64,000 nt of DNA from the NCBI RefSeq assembly GCF_000716675.1, contig NZ_JNXT01000034.1, forward strand, positions 24,830 through 88,829, read 5' to 3'. Shown piece by piece: positions 1 through 8,015 of this stretch; position 1 is the first letter of the stretch, and every line of letters begins with the position of its first letter. A program made the position numbers and the translations under genes. This DNA is from Streptomyces alboflavus (lineage in GTDB: Bacteria > Actinomycetota > Actinomycetes > Streptomycetales > Streptomycetaceae). The notes under the pieces were generated by a model. It made no database searches. It was given only the letters and a program-made list of their open reading frames with translations, and had not been told where the DNA came from.

Positions 1-234
1 ATCGAGAACGGGCGGCTCACCGGGCAGCTGCGCGATGTCGCCTACCAGGCGACGACCACCGACTTCTGGGGCTCGATGACGGCGATCGGCGGCCCGCAGA
101 CGTACGTCCTCGGCGGCGCCTTCAACTGCGGCAAGGCCCAGCCGGGCCAGGTCGCGGCCGTGTCGCACGGCTGCCCCTCCGCCCTCTTCTCGGGCGTCAA
201 CATCCTCAACACGACGCAGGAGGCCGGGCGATGA
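1..234 (+). CDS. tldD: Metalloprotease TldD, C-terminal fragment (5' end outside window)
   Basis: The frame is open from base 1 and ends with TGA at 232-234, giving the last 77 residues of a TldD-type protein. The piece carries the family's C-terminal signature (CGKAQPGQ, then VSHGCP, then GVNILNT). TldD and TldE form a heterodimeric zinc protease that degrades unfolded peptides and matures some RiPPs; the zinc site would be upstream of the window. The stop overlaps the next start as ATGA, so the pair is translationally coupled. Confidence 0.9.
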   Translation: MENGRLTGQLRDVAYQATTTDFWGSMTAIGGPQTYVLGGAFNCGKAQPGQVAAVSHGCPSALFSGVNILNTTQEAGR

Positions 235-1622
235 GCCGTACCACCAAGCCGCACGAGATCGTCGAGCGTGCCCTGGAGCTGTCCACCGCCGACGGCTGCG
301 TGGTGATCGCCGACGAGGAGTCGACCGCGAACCTGCGCTGGGCCGGCAACGCGCTCACCACGAACGGCGTCACCCGCGGCCGCACCCTCACCGTCATCGC
401 CACGGTCGACGGCAAGGAGGGCACCGCCTCCGGCGTGGTCTCGCGGTCCGCGGTGACCGCCGCCGACCTGGAGCCGCTGGTGCGGGCCGCCGAGGCCGCG
501 GCCCGCACGGGCGGGCCCGCGGAGGACGCGCAGCCGCTGGTGGCCGACGCCCCGGCCTCGCCGGACTTCACGGACGCGCCCGCCGAGACGTCGTCGGCGG
601 TCTTCGTGGACTTCGCGCCCGCGCTCGGCGAGGCCTTCGCCCGCGCCCGGGCGGGCGGCCGCGAGCTGTACGGCTTCGCCAACCACGAGCTGACCTCCAC
701 CTACCTCGGCACGTCGACGGGGCTGCGGCTGCGCCACGACCAGCCGAGCGGCACCCTGGAGCTGAACGCGAAGTCCCCGGACCGCACCCGCTCGGCGTGG
801 GCGGGCCGGGCCACCCGGGACTTCAAGGACGTCGACCCCGGCGCCCTGGACGAGGAGCTGGCGCGCCGCCTGACCTGGGCGGAGCGGCGGGTGGAGCTGC
901 CCGCCGGGCGGTACGAGACGCTGCTCCCGCCGACCGCCGTCGCGGACCTGCTGGTCTACCAGCTGTGGTCGTCGGCGGGCCGGGACGCGGCGGAGGGCCG
1001 CACGGTGTTCTCCAAGCCGGGCGGCGGCACCCGGGTCGGCGAGCGGATCTCGGAGCTGCCGCTGACGCTGCGCAGCGACCCGAACGAGCCGGGCCTGGAG
1101 TCGGCGCCCTTCGTGCTCGCGCACGCCTCCGGCGACGACGCGTCGGTGTTCGACAACGGACTGCCGCTGCGGCCCACCGAGTGGCTGCGCGGGGGCGAGC
1201 TGGCGCAGCTCACGACGACCCGGCACAGCGCGGCGCTGACGGGCCTGCCGGTGGCCCCGGTGATCGACAACCTGATCCTCGACGGCGGCTCGGACCGCTC
1301 CCTCGACGACATGGTCGCGGCCACCGAGCGCGGCCTGCTCCTGACCTGCCTGTGGTACATCCGCGAGGTGGACCCGGCGACGCTGCTGCTCACCGGCCTG
1401 ACCAGGGACGGCGTGTACCTGGTGGAGAACGGCGAGGTGGTGGGCGAGGTGAACAACTTCCGGTTCAACGAGTCGCCGGTGGACCTGCTGTCGCGGGCCG
1501 GTGAGGCGGGCCGTACGGAGAAGACGCTGCCGCGCGAGTGGGGCGACTGGTTCACCCGGGCCGCGATGCCCGCGCTGCGGGTCCCCGATTTCAATATGAG
1601 CTCTGTCAGCCAGGGCGTATAA
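231..1622 (+). CDS. tldE: TldD/PmbA family protein, TldE-type partner
   Basis: This encodes 463 residues, the normal length for TldE/PmbA. The N-terminal third has the long alpha/beta stretch of the family ([18 protein letters not shown]) and the C-terminal part the conserved ending with DNLILDGGS and [13 protein letters not shown]. TldE lacks the metal site and serves as the inactive half of the TldDE heterodimer; its position directly behind tldD fits that. It starts at the ATG in the ATGA overlap with tldD. No RiPP precursor or cyclase is visible nearby, so a general proteolytic role is more likely than a dedicated biosynthetic one. Confidence 0.88.
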   Translation: MSRTTKPHEIVERALELSTADGCVVIADEESTANLRWAGNALTTNGVTRGRTLTVIATVDGKEGTASGVVSRSAVTAADLEPLVRAAEAAARTGGPAEDAQPLVADAPASPDFTDAPAETSSAVFVDFAPALGEAFARARAGGRELYGFANHELTSTYLGTSTGLRLRHDQPSGTLELNAKSPDRTRSAWAGRATRDFKDVDPGALDEELARRLTWAERRVELPAGRYETLLPPTAVADLLVYQLWSSAGRDAAEGRTVFSKPGGGTRVGERISELPLTLRSDPNEPGLESAPFVLAHASGDDASVFDNGLPLRPTEWLRGGELAQLTTTRHSAALTGLPVAPVIDNLILDGGSDRSLDDMVAATERGLLLTCLWYIREVDPATLLLTGLTRDGVYLVENGEVVGEVNNFRFNESPVDLLSRAGEAGRTEKTLPREWGDWFTRAAMPALRVPDFNMSSVSQGV

Positions 1623-1722
1623 CCTCGGAGACCGCACCCGCGGTACGCCGGGGTGCACGCATCCTCTGACACCGCACCCCCGAGGTGCGTGGTCGAAGCA
1701 CACCCAAGGAGACACGAGACCC

Positions 1723-2988
1723 GTGACGGACATCGTCGACGAGCTGAAGTGGCGGGGGCTGTTCTCGCAGTCCACCGACGAAGAAGCACTGCGCAAGGCG
1801 CTCGCGGACGGTCCCGTCACGTTCTATTGCGGCTTCGACCCGACGGCGGCCAGCCTGCACGTCGGGCATCTGGTGCAGGTCCTGACCGTGCGCCGCCTGC
1901 AGCAGGCGGGCCACCGCCCGCTCGCCCTGGTGGGCGGCGCCACGGGCCAGATCGGCGACCCGCGGCCGACCGCGGAGCGCACCCTGAACGACCCGGAGAC
2001 GGTCGCGAACTGGGTGTCCCGGCTGCGCTCGCAGATCGAGCCGTTCCTGTCCTTCGAGGGCGAGAACGCCGCGGTCATGGTCAACAACCTGGACTGGACC
2101 GCGGGGATGTCCGCGATCGAGTTCCTGCGGGACATCGGCAAGCACTTCCGCGTGAACAAGATGCTCACCAAGGACTCGGTCGCCCGCCGCCTGGAGTCGC
2201 AGGAGGGCATCAGCTACACGGAGTTCAGCTACCAGCTGCTCCAGGGCATGGACTTCCTGGAGCTCTACCGCCGCCACGGCTGCACCCTGCAGCAGGGCGG
2301 CAGCGACCAGTGGGGCAACCTCACGGCGGGCATCGACCTGATCCACCGCCTGGAGCCGGACGCGACCGTGCACGCGCTCGCGACGCCCCTGATGACCAAG
2401 TCCGACGGCACCAAGTTCGGAAAGACCGAGGGCGGCGCCGTCTGGCTCGACCCGGAGATGACGACGCCGTACGCGTTCTACCAGTTCTGGCTGAACGTGG
2501 ACGACCGGGACATCTCGCCGTACCTGCGCATCCTGAGCTTCCGCTCCCGCGAGGAACTGGAAGAGCTGGAGAAGCAGACCGAGGAGCGCCCGCAGGCGCG
2601 CGCCGCACAGCGCGCGCTCGCCGAGGAGCTGACCACCCTGGTGCACGGCGCCGACCAGTGCGCGGCCGTGATCGCCGCGTCGAAGGCGCTGTTCGGCCAG
2701 GGCGATCTGGTCGACCTGGACGAGGCGACGCTGGCGGCGGCGCTGTCCGAGCTGCCGCACATCCAGGTCGCCGAGCTGGGCCCGGTCGTGGACCTGTTCG
2801 CGGAGGTCGGCCTGGTGGCGAGCAAGTCGGCCGCGCGCCGCACGGTGAAGGAGGGCGGCGCGTACGTGAACAACACGAAGGTCGCCGCCGAGGACGCCGT
2901 GGCGGACCGCGCGGACCTGCTGCACGGGCGCTGGCTGGTGCTGCGGCGCGGCAAGAAGAACCTGGCGGCGGTCGAGGTCACGGGCTGA
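1723..2988 (+). CDS. tyrS: Tyrosyl-tRNA synthetase
   Basis: A 421-residue class I aminoacyl-tRNA synthetase that charges tRNA-Tyr. The HIGH-type motif is present as HVGHL near residue 46, the KMSKS loop as KFGKT around residue 231, and the C-terminal S4-like RNA-binding domain lies around residues 360-421 ([18 protein letters not shown]). The GTG start is preceded by AAGGAG about 10 bases upstream. The 100-base leader after tldE has a weak 6-bp inverted repeat (1634-1656) but no T-box hallmarks that I can see. It is a stand-alone gene closed by a strong terminator. Confidence 0.97.
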   Translation: MTDIVDELKWRGLFSQSTDEEALRKALADGPVTFYCGFDPTAASLHVGHLVQVLTVRRLQQAGHRPLALVGGATGQIGDPRPTAERTLNDPETVANWVSRLRSQIEPFLSFEGENAAVMVNNLDWTAGMSAIEFLRDIGKHFRVNKMLTKDSVARRLESQEGISYTEFSYQLLQGMDFLELYRRHGCTLQQGGSDQWGNLTAGIDLIHRLEPDATVHALATPLMTKSDGTKFGKTEGGAVWLDPEMTTPYAFYQFWLNVDDRDISPYLRILSFRSREELEELEKQTEERPQARAAQRALAEELTTLVHGADQCAAVIAASKALFGQGDLVDLDEATLAAALSELPHIQVAELGPVVDLFAEVGLVASKSAARRTVKEGGAYVNNTKVAAEDAVADRADLLHGRWLVLRRGKKNLAAVEVTG

Positions 2989-3032
2989 CGGCCCGGATCA
3001 GCGCCGCGGCCTGACCGTCAGGCACAGCACGG

Positions 3033-3066
3033 CAGTGGGGCCGGTCCGCACGGACCGGCCCCACTG
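3033..3066. terminator. Strong intrinsic terminator between tyrS and the GlsB-like gene
   Basis: A perfect 16-bp inverted repeat (3033-3048 with 3051-3066) centred on GGCCGGTCC/GGACCGGCC, 45 bases after the tyrS stop. The two flanking genes converge, so it probably works in both directions. There is no long T-run, as is usual in this kind of genome. Confidence 0.85.
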
Positions 3067-3099
3067 CTTCTCCCCGCCGTCAGGCTCGTCTCCCCGCCA

Positions 3100-3375
3100 C
3101 TAGGCCGTCCGTTTGCCGCCCTTGATCATCTTGTACGCGGCGTCGCCGAGGCCCACCACCACGAGCGCCGCGGCCAGCTGGAGGGCGTGCCGCCCCCAGT
3201 CGATGCCCTTGGTCTCGTCGATGCCGAAGCCCGCGGCCATCCAGTTGCCGAGCACGGCGCCGATGATGCCGAAGATGGTCGTCAGCCAGAGCGGACTGTG
3301 CTGCTTGCCCGGCAGGATCGCCTTGGCGATGAGACCCAGCACGAATCCCACGATGATCGCCCACAACCAGCCCAT
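3100..3375 (-). CDS. GlsB/YeaQ/YmgE family small membrane protein
   Basis: A 91-residue protein with the Gly-rich membrane pattern of the transglycosylase-associated (GlsB/YeaQ) family: GFVLGLIAKAILPG, then FGIIGAVLGNWMAAGFG, then a third hydrophobic stretch (residues 64-80) and a basic tail. Members are general-stress inner-membrane proteins of unknown biochemical activity. It stands alone with a GGAGG-like site ahead of ATG. It sits convergent with tyrS. Confidence 0.85.
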   Translation of the reverse strand: MGWLWAIIVGFVLGLIAKAILPGKQHSPLWLTTIFGIIGAVLGNWMAAGFGIDETKGIDWGRHALQLAAALVVVGLGDAAYKMIKGGKRTA

Positions 3376-3589
3376 AACTGCCTCCTCAGACGGCTCGACA
3401 TGAGCATTACGCTCAGTGTCGGCCCATCCGCCATACGGCGCATGTCGGGCACCTCCATACGTGGCGCGACGCAGCCCCCACCAGGAGCCGAGCCGCCCCC
3501 CGGTCTACGCGTCGGCGCAGGCGCGGCGTAACGTGGTGGAGCGTCCAGGCCGGGGAGAGCCTGGCATGACGGGCAGGCGGTGGAACGTG

Positions 3590-3979
3590 ATGCGGAAGCA
3601 GAGCAGCGCCCAGGTCTTCCGGATCACAGGGGCCCGGCAGGGCCTCGCGGACGACATCAAGGGCCGGCAGCGACGGTATGTGATCTCGATGTCGGTCCGT
3701 ACTGTTTCAGTCATTGCCGCCGCGGTGCTCTGGAACGTCGAGCGGCACGTCGCTCTGGTCGCGCTGGTACTCGGAGTACTGCTTCCGTACGTCGCCGTGG
3801 TGATCGCCAACGCGGGCCGCGAGAACGCTCCGTCGCTGCCGTCAACCTTCGTACCGGCACCGTCGCGGCCGATGCTGCCGCCGACGGCGACCCGTGAACG
3901 GGCCGCGGAACCCGTCCCGGAAGATGTGACCGGGGTCACGCACGAGGACGTGAAGGCACGGTCGGGCGAACAGAGTTGA
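3590..3979 (+). CDS. DUF3099 family membrane protein
   Basis: About 129 residues. The N-terminal soluble part (VFRITGARQGLADD) is followed by two transmembrane segments (residues about 37-55 and 58-75), then a Pro/Arg-rich cytoplasmic tail. This is the arrangement of actinobacterial DUF3099 proteins, whose function is unknown. ATG 3590 was chosen because conserved sequence begins there; an upstream in-frame ATG at 3565 with GGGGAG ahead of it would add eight residues and cannot be excluded. Confidence 0.72.
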   Translation: MRKQSSAQVFRITGARQGLADDIKGRQRRYVISMSVRTVSVIAAAVLWNVERHVALVALVLGVLLPYVAVVIANAGRENAPSLPSTFVPAPSRPMLPPTATRERAAEPVPEDVTGVTHEDVKARSGEQS

Positions 3980-4157
3980 CCGTCGACCTTACGCCAAGCT
4001 CACGAAAAGCTCAGATCAATCATGTAGTTCCAGTGCCAGGCGGCAGGTTCCCCGTGACATACTTCGTACGCGCTCCGCATCCCCCGTCGGAGCGACAGAC
4101 CGACGCCGGGCAGCTCCCCCCGTGGCTGCTCGGCGTCGCCTTGTTTGGGATGAGTAC

Positions 4158-4382
4158 GTGAGCGACGAAACACCGATCTGTTCCGCCAAGGGCTGCCGCG
4201 TCGCCGCGGTCTGGGTGCTCGCCTGGAACAACCCGAAGATCCACACTCCGGAGCGTCGCAAGACCTGGGTCGCGTGCGACGAGCACCGCGAGCACCTGTC
4301 CCAATTCCTGGGCGTACGAGGCTTCTTGAAGGACGTCGTGCCGCTCGCCGAGTGGGAGCAGCCCGAGGGCTCCACCGGCTGA
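4158..4382 (+). CDS. Small conserved Cys/His protein of unknown function
   Basis: A 74-residue protein beginning MSDETPICSAKGC. It has a Cys-X4-Cys pair near the N-terminus and CDEHREH in the middle, a plausible zinc-binding arrangement, and a conserved core (AVWVLAWNNPKIHTPERR). I recognise it as a small protein widely kept in Streptomyces next to moaA but know no function. The in-frame ORF extends upstream to 4122, but the GTG at 4158 is where the conserved sequence begins. Confidence 0.7.
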   Translation: MSDETPICSAKGCRVAAVWVLAWNNPKIHTPERRKTWVACDEHREHLSQFLGVRGFLKDVVPLAEWEQPEGSTG

Positions 4383-4407
4383 CCCGGCTGATCCGACGCC
4401 CCGGCGA

Positions 4408-5400
4408 CTAGCCGCCGATCGCCGACATCGGGCGGTCGGGCTGGAGGAACGACGGGTCGTCGAGGCCGGAGCCCGCCTTCTTGCCCCACATCGCGAGCTT
4501 CCAGATGCGGGCGATCTCCTCGTCGTCGCTGCTCTCCGCGCGCAGCGCCGCCCTGAGGTCGGTCTCCTCGCTGGCGAACAGGCAGGTGCGCACCTGGCCG
4601 TCGGCCGTGAGCCGGGTGCGGTCGCAGGCGGAGCAGAACGGGCGCGTGACCGAGGCGATCACGCCGACGCGGTGCGGGCCGCCGTCGACGACCCAGCGCT
4701 CGGCCGGGGCGGAGCCGCGCTCCTCGGAGCCCTCCTCGGTGAGGGTGAAGCGGGTGCGCAGCGAGGTCAGGATGTCACCGGCCGTGATCATGCCGTCGCG
4801 CTTCCAGCCGTGCTGGGCGTCCAGGGGCATCTGCTCGATGAAGCGCAGTTCGTAGTCGTTCTCCACGGCCCAGGCGAGGAGGTCCGGGGCCTCGTCGTCG
4901 TTCAGGCCCGGCATCAGGACGGAGTTGACCTTGACCGGGGTCAGGCCCGCCTCGCGGGCGGCTTCGAGGCCTTCGAGGACGTCGCGGTGGCGGTCGCGGC
5001 GGGTGAGGGTCTTGAAGACGTCCGGGCGCAGGGTATCCAGGGAGACGTTGACCCGGTCGAGGCCCGCTTCCTTCAGGGCCTTGGCGGTGCGCTTGAGGCC
5101 GATGCCGTTCGTCGTCAGGGACATCTTGGGGCGCGGCTCCAGGGCGGCGCAGCGCTCGACGATGCCGACGAGGCCGGGGCGCAGCAGGGGCTCGCCGCCG
5201 GTGAAGCGGACTTCCTCGATGCCGAGGCGCGTGACGGCTATGCGGATGAGCCGGACGATCTCGTCGTCCGTGAGCAGGTCCGGCTTGGCCAGCCACTGCA
5301 GGCCCTCTTCCGGCATGCAGTACGTGCACCGCAGATTGCACCGGTCGGTCAGTGAAACCCGCAGATCGGTGGCCACTCGGCCGTACGTGTCGATGAGCAC
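4408..5400 (-). CDS. moaA: GTP 3',8-cyclase MoaA (molybdenum cofactor, step 1)
   Basis: A 330-residue radical SAM enzyme that converts GTP to the cyclic intermediate used to make cyclic pyranopterin phosphate. The SAM cluster CxxxCxxC is at residues 21-28 (CNLRCTYC), the second cluster lies near residue 260 (FCSACDRTRL and a later Cys), and the protein ends in the Gly-Gly needed for activity. GTG 5400 is chosen: it has GGGGAGGGGG just upstream and gives the usual length; a longer frame reaches 5481 but adds 27 non-conserved residues. No other moa gene is adjacent. Confidence 0.93.
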   Translation of the reverse strand: MLIDTYGRVATDLRVSLTDRCNLRCTYCMPEEGLQWLAKPDLLTDDEIVRLIRIAVTRLGIEEVRFTGGEPLLRPGLVGIVERCAALEPRPKMSLTTNGIGLKRTAKALKEAGLDRVNVSLDTLRPDVFKTLTRRDRHRDVLEGLEAAREAGLTPVKVNSVLMPGLNDDEAPDLLAWAVENDYELRFIEQMPLDAQHGWKRDGMITAGDILTSLRTRFTLTEEGSEERGSAPAERWVVDGGPHRVGVIASVTRPFCSACDRTRLTADGQVRTCLFASEETDLRAALRAESSDDEEIARIWKLAMWGKKAGSGLDDPSFLQPDRPMSAIGG

Positions 5401-5518
5401 GTGGGCCCCCTCCCCGGTCCGGATCGGCAGTGTGGCGTCGTGACGCCCTTTGAGTACGAGCCTACGTGACGGTGCTGACATCGAAGAGGGGCATGATCCA
5501 ACAGGAGCGGCGCGACCG

Positions 5519-5538
5519 CGTCGTAGAGATCTACGACG
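5519..5538. promoter_or_regulatory. Perfect 9-bp inverted repeat upstream of moaA
   Basis: CGTCGTAGA and its exact complement are separated by two bases, about 120 bp upstream of the moaA start. The AT-richer centre (GTAGAGATCTAC) in such GC-rich DNA suggests a protein-binding site rather than a chance hairpin. The regulator is unknown. Confidence 0.4.
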
Positions 5539-5573
5539 ATCTCGGCGGCGCGGCCGCGCCGGGGTGCCCCGAG

Positions 5574-5596
5574 CGGGCCCGCGGTGGGCGGGCCCG
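5574..5596 (-). terminator. Terminator of the symporter operon
   Basis: CGGGCCCGC and its complement form a 9-bp stem with a 5-base loop, starting seven bases past the symporter stop on the minus strand. Confidence 0.65.
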
Positions 5597-5602
5597 GTCG
5601 GC

Positions 5603-7246
5603 TCAGTGCGCTCCGGTGCCGGTCAGGGACCGGACCTCCAGCTCCGCGTACTTCTCCTTGTCGGGCTCCTCCTTCGACAGGACGGTGCCGAGCCAGCCGA
5701 GCAGGAAGCCGACCGGGATGGAGATCAGGCCCGGGTTCTCCAGCGGGAACCAGTGGAAGTCGACGCCCTTGAACATGGACGTCTTCTCGTTGCCGGAGAC
5801 GACGGGCGAGAACAGCACCAGGACGACGGCGGTGGTGAGGCCGCCGTAGATCGACCACAGCGCGCCCTGGGTGGTGAACCGCTTCCAGAAGAGGCTGTAG
5901 AGGATCGTCGGCAGGTTCGCGGACGCGGCCACGGCGAAGGCGAGGGCCACCAGGCCGGCCACGTTCAGGTCGCGGGCGAGGGCGCCGAGGCCGATGGAGA
6001 CGAGGCCGATGAAGACGGTCGCCCAGCGCGCGGCCTTGACCTCCTGCTTCTCGCTGGCCTTGCCCTTCTTGATGACGTTGGCGTAGATGTCGTGCGCGAA
6101 CGACGAGGACGAGGCGAGGGTGAGGCCCGCGACGACCGCGAGGATCGTGGCGAACGCGACGGCGGAGATCGTCGCCAGCAGGATGGCGCCCCAGTTGGAG
6201 TCCACTCCCCCCAGATGGAGGGCGAGCAGGGGCGCCGCGGTGTTGCCCGCCGGATTGGAGTCGGTGATCTCCTTGGGCGAGATCAGCGCGGCGGCGCCGA
6301 AGCCCAGTGCGATCGTCATCAGGTAGAAGGCGCCGATGATGCCGATGGCCCAGTTCACTGACTTCCGGGCGGCCTTGGCCGTCGGCACCGTGTAGAAGCG
6401 GATGAGGATGTGCGGCAGGCCCGCGGTGCCGAGCACCAGGGCGATGCCGAGCGAGATGAAGTCCAGCTTGGACGTCGCCGTCGCGCCGTACTTCAGTCCT
6501 GGCTCCAGGAACGGCGCGCCCTTGCCGCTGTTCTCGGCGGCGCTGCCGAGCAGGTCGGAGATGTTGAAGTCGAACTTCAGGAGCACCAGGAAGGTCAGCA
6601 GGAGAGCGCCCGCGATCAGCAGCACGGCCTTGACCATCTGCACCCAGGTGGTGCCCTTCATGCCGCCGATGGTGACGTACACGATCATCAGGACGCCGAC
6701 GAGCGCGACGATGGCGACCTTGCCGCCGTCACTGGTGATGCCGAGGAGCAGCGAGACCAGGACGCCCGCGCCCGCCATCTGCGCGAGCAGGTAGAAGATC
6801 GAGACGACGATGGTGGAGGTGCCCGCGGCGGTGCGCACGGGGCGCTGGCGCATGCGGTACGCCAGGACGTCGCCCATGGTGTAGCGGCCGGAGTTGCGCA
6901 GCGGCTCGGCGACCAGGAGCAGCGCCACCAGCCAGGCGACCAGGAAGCCGATGGAGTACAGGAAGCCGTCGTAGCCGAACAGGGCGATGGCGCCCGCGAT
7001 GCCGAGGAAGGACGCGGCGGACATGTAGTCGCCGGAGACGGCGAGGCCGTTCTGGAAGCCGGTGAACTGCCGTCCGCCGGCGTAGAAGTCGGCGGCGCTC
7101 TTGGTCTGCCGGCCGGCCCACACGGTGATGACGAGGGTGGCGACGACGAAGACCGCGAACAGTGTGATGATCAGCGGCCGGTGCTCGCTGGCCTCGTTCG
7201 CGGCCAGCACGGTGCTCTGCGCCGAGTGGAGCTGAAGGGTGCTCAC
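5603..7246 (-). CDS. actP: Sodium:solute symporter, acetate/monocarboxylate type (SSS family)
   Basis: A 547-residue transporter with about 13 hydrophobic segments and the SSS pattern (GRQTKSAADFYAGGRQ near the N-terminus, then SGDYMSAASFLGI, and the FYTVPTAKAARKS region). It resembles ActP-type cation/acetate symporters, so short-chain monocarboxylate uptake driven by sodium is the likely role. It starts at GTG 7246, overlapping the stop of the DUF485 gene by four bases; a longer frame to 7765 only shadows that gene. Substrate is inferred from family and neighbour, so the symbol is tentative. Confidence 0.85.
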   Translation of the reverse strand: MSTLQLHSAQSTVLAANEASEHRPLIITLFAVFVVATLVITVWAGRQTKSAADFYAGGRQFTGFQNGLAVSGDYMSAASFLGIAGAIALFGYDGFLYSIGFLVAWLVALLLVAEPLRNSGRYTMGDVLAYRMRQRPVRTAAGTSTIVVSIFYLLAQMAGAGVLVSLLLGITSDGGKVAIVALVGVLMIVYVTIGGMKGTTWVQMVKAVLLIAGALLLTFLVLLKFDFNISDLLGSAAENSGKGAPFLEPGLKYGATATSKLDFISLGIALVLGTAGLPHILIRFYTVPTAKAARKSVNWAIGIIGAFYLMTIALGFGAAALISPKEITDSNPAGNTAAPLLALHLGGVDSNWGAILLATISAVAFATILAVVAGLTLASSSSFAHDIYANVIKKGKASEKQEVKAARWATVFIGLVSIGLGALARDLNVAGLVALAFAVAASANLPTILYSLFWKRFTTQGALWSIYGGLTTAVVLVLFSPVVSGNEKTSMFKGVDFHWFPLENPGLISIPVGFLLGWLGTVLSKEEPDKEKYAELEVRSLTGTGAH

Positions 7247-7611
7247 GCGCCGCCCTCCATCCGGGACTTGATGGCCTCTGCCTTGGGGTCGAGCTTGCTG
7301 GCGGCGTGGCGGGAGTACCACCAGGCGATGAGGAACGTGGTCAGGAACTGGGCGAGGCCGAGGACCAGGGCCACGTTGATGTTGCCGAGCACCTTGGTGC
7401 CCATGAAGTCGCCCGCGTAGTTCGAGAGCAGGACGTACACCAGGTACCAGGCGATGAACGCGATGGTCAGCGGGAACGCGAACGAGCGGTGGGCGGTGCG
7501 CAGTTCGCCGAACTCCGCGCTCTGCTGCACCGCGACGAACTCCTCCGTGGAGGGCGTGACGGGGGTGGGTTCTGAGCCGCCCTTCGATGGTGGCGGTACG
7601 TCGGTGGCCAC
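7243..7611 (-). CDS. DUF485 family membrane protein, symporter partner
   Basis: A 122-residue protein with two transmembrane segments (around residues 48-66 and 82-102) and the DUF485 pattern (FGELRTAHRSFAFPLT, then SNYAGDFMGTKVLG). DUF485 proteins sit immediately ahead of actP-type symporters in many bacteria and are thought to assist them. GTG 7611 is chosen because GAGGAG lies five bases upstream; the longer frame to 7758 adds a Pro-rich, non-conserved stretch. It ends in a GTGA overlap with the symporter. Confidence 0.85.
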   Translation of the reverse strand: MATDVPPPSKGGSEPTPVTPSTEEFVAVQQSAEFGELRTAHRSFAFPLTIAFIAWYLVYVLLSNYAGDFMGTKVLGNINVALVLGLAQFLTTFLIAWWYSRHAASKLDPKAEAIKSRMEGGA

Positions 7612-7751
7612 GGAGTCTCCTCGTGGGACGGGGGTGGTGGGGAGGTGTGGTGCCGGGGCGGGGGGTTCGGGGAGGTGGGGGGAGTCGGAGGTGGTGCGGT
7701 GCATGGGGGTCTGCGTTCTCTGCTCTCGGGCCGTCGTGGGTGGCACGGATA

Positions 7752-7765
7752 GTGACACGGATCAC
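7752..7765 (-). promoter_or_regulatory. Candidate Crp-type site (GTGA-N6-TCAC)
   Basis: GTGACACGGATCAC has two perfect half sites spaced by six bases, the core of CRP-family operators. It lies about 140 bp upstream of the DUF485-symporter operon, a position compatible with activation. Acetate symporter genes are cAMP-Crp targets in other bacteria; whether Crp acts here is inference. Confidence 0.35.
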
Positions 7766-7959
7766 GTGGCCGCGGATGGTGATGCTAAGCCCCGGGGACG
7801 TGATCCGACAGGGGGTCGATATTGGTTCTGTCCGCTGTTCAACGTCTCGGCGGCGCGCCCGAAGCGGTCGAACTCACGCTTTTCCCGCTTTCTTCGGGAA
7901 GCCATTGCTGGCCTGGGAGTTCGGGGGATAACTTCACCCTGCACCACTCGTCATGCACC

Positions 7960-7986
7960 TGCCCGAGCACCAGCAGTGTTCGGGCA
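7960..7986 (+). promoter_or_regulatory. Hairpin in the leader of the first subtilase gene
   Basis: TGCCCGA (7960-7966) pairs with TCGGGCA (7980-7986), and the inner CAC/GTG extends the stem across one mismatch. It ends 29 bases before the ATG, so it is probably transcribed or overlaps the promoter; it could be an operator or a stabilising 5' hairpin. Confidence 0.35.
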
Positions 7987-8015
7987 GTTCCGTATCCGGA
8001 TGATGTGGAGATCCC

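Larger units (their letters stand above)
7612..8015. other. Divergent intergenic region, symporter operon / subtilase
   Basis: About 400 bases without a supported gene. It holds the Crp-type site at 7752-7765, a TTCCCG/CGGGAA inverted repeat at 7882-7900 and the hairpin at 7960-7986. The start near 7620-7700 is a G-rich low-complexity stretch. I could not identify clear -35/-10 pairs for either side. Confidence 0.5.

Noticed and set aside
231..1622. RiPP biosynthesis cluster because of the TldD/TldE pair
   Set aside because: No precursor peptide, cyclase, dehydratase or transporter gene lies within reach, and tyrS follows directly.
1623..1722. T-box or other tRNA-sensing leader before tyrS
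   Set aside because: No T-box sequence, specifier loop or antiterminator can be recognised in the 100 bases; only a weak 6-bp inverted repeat is present.
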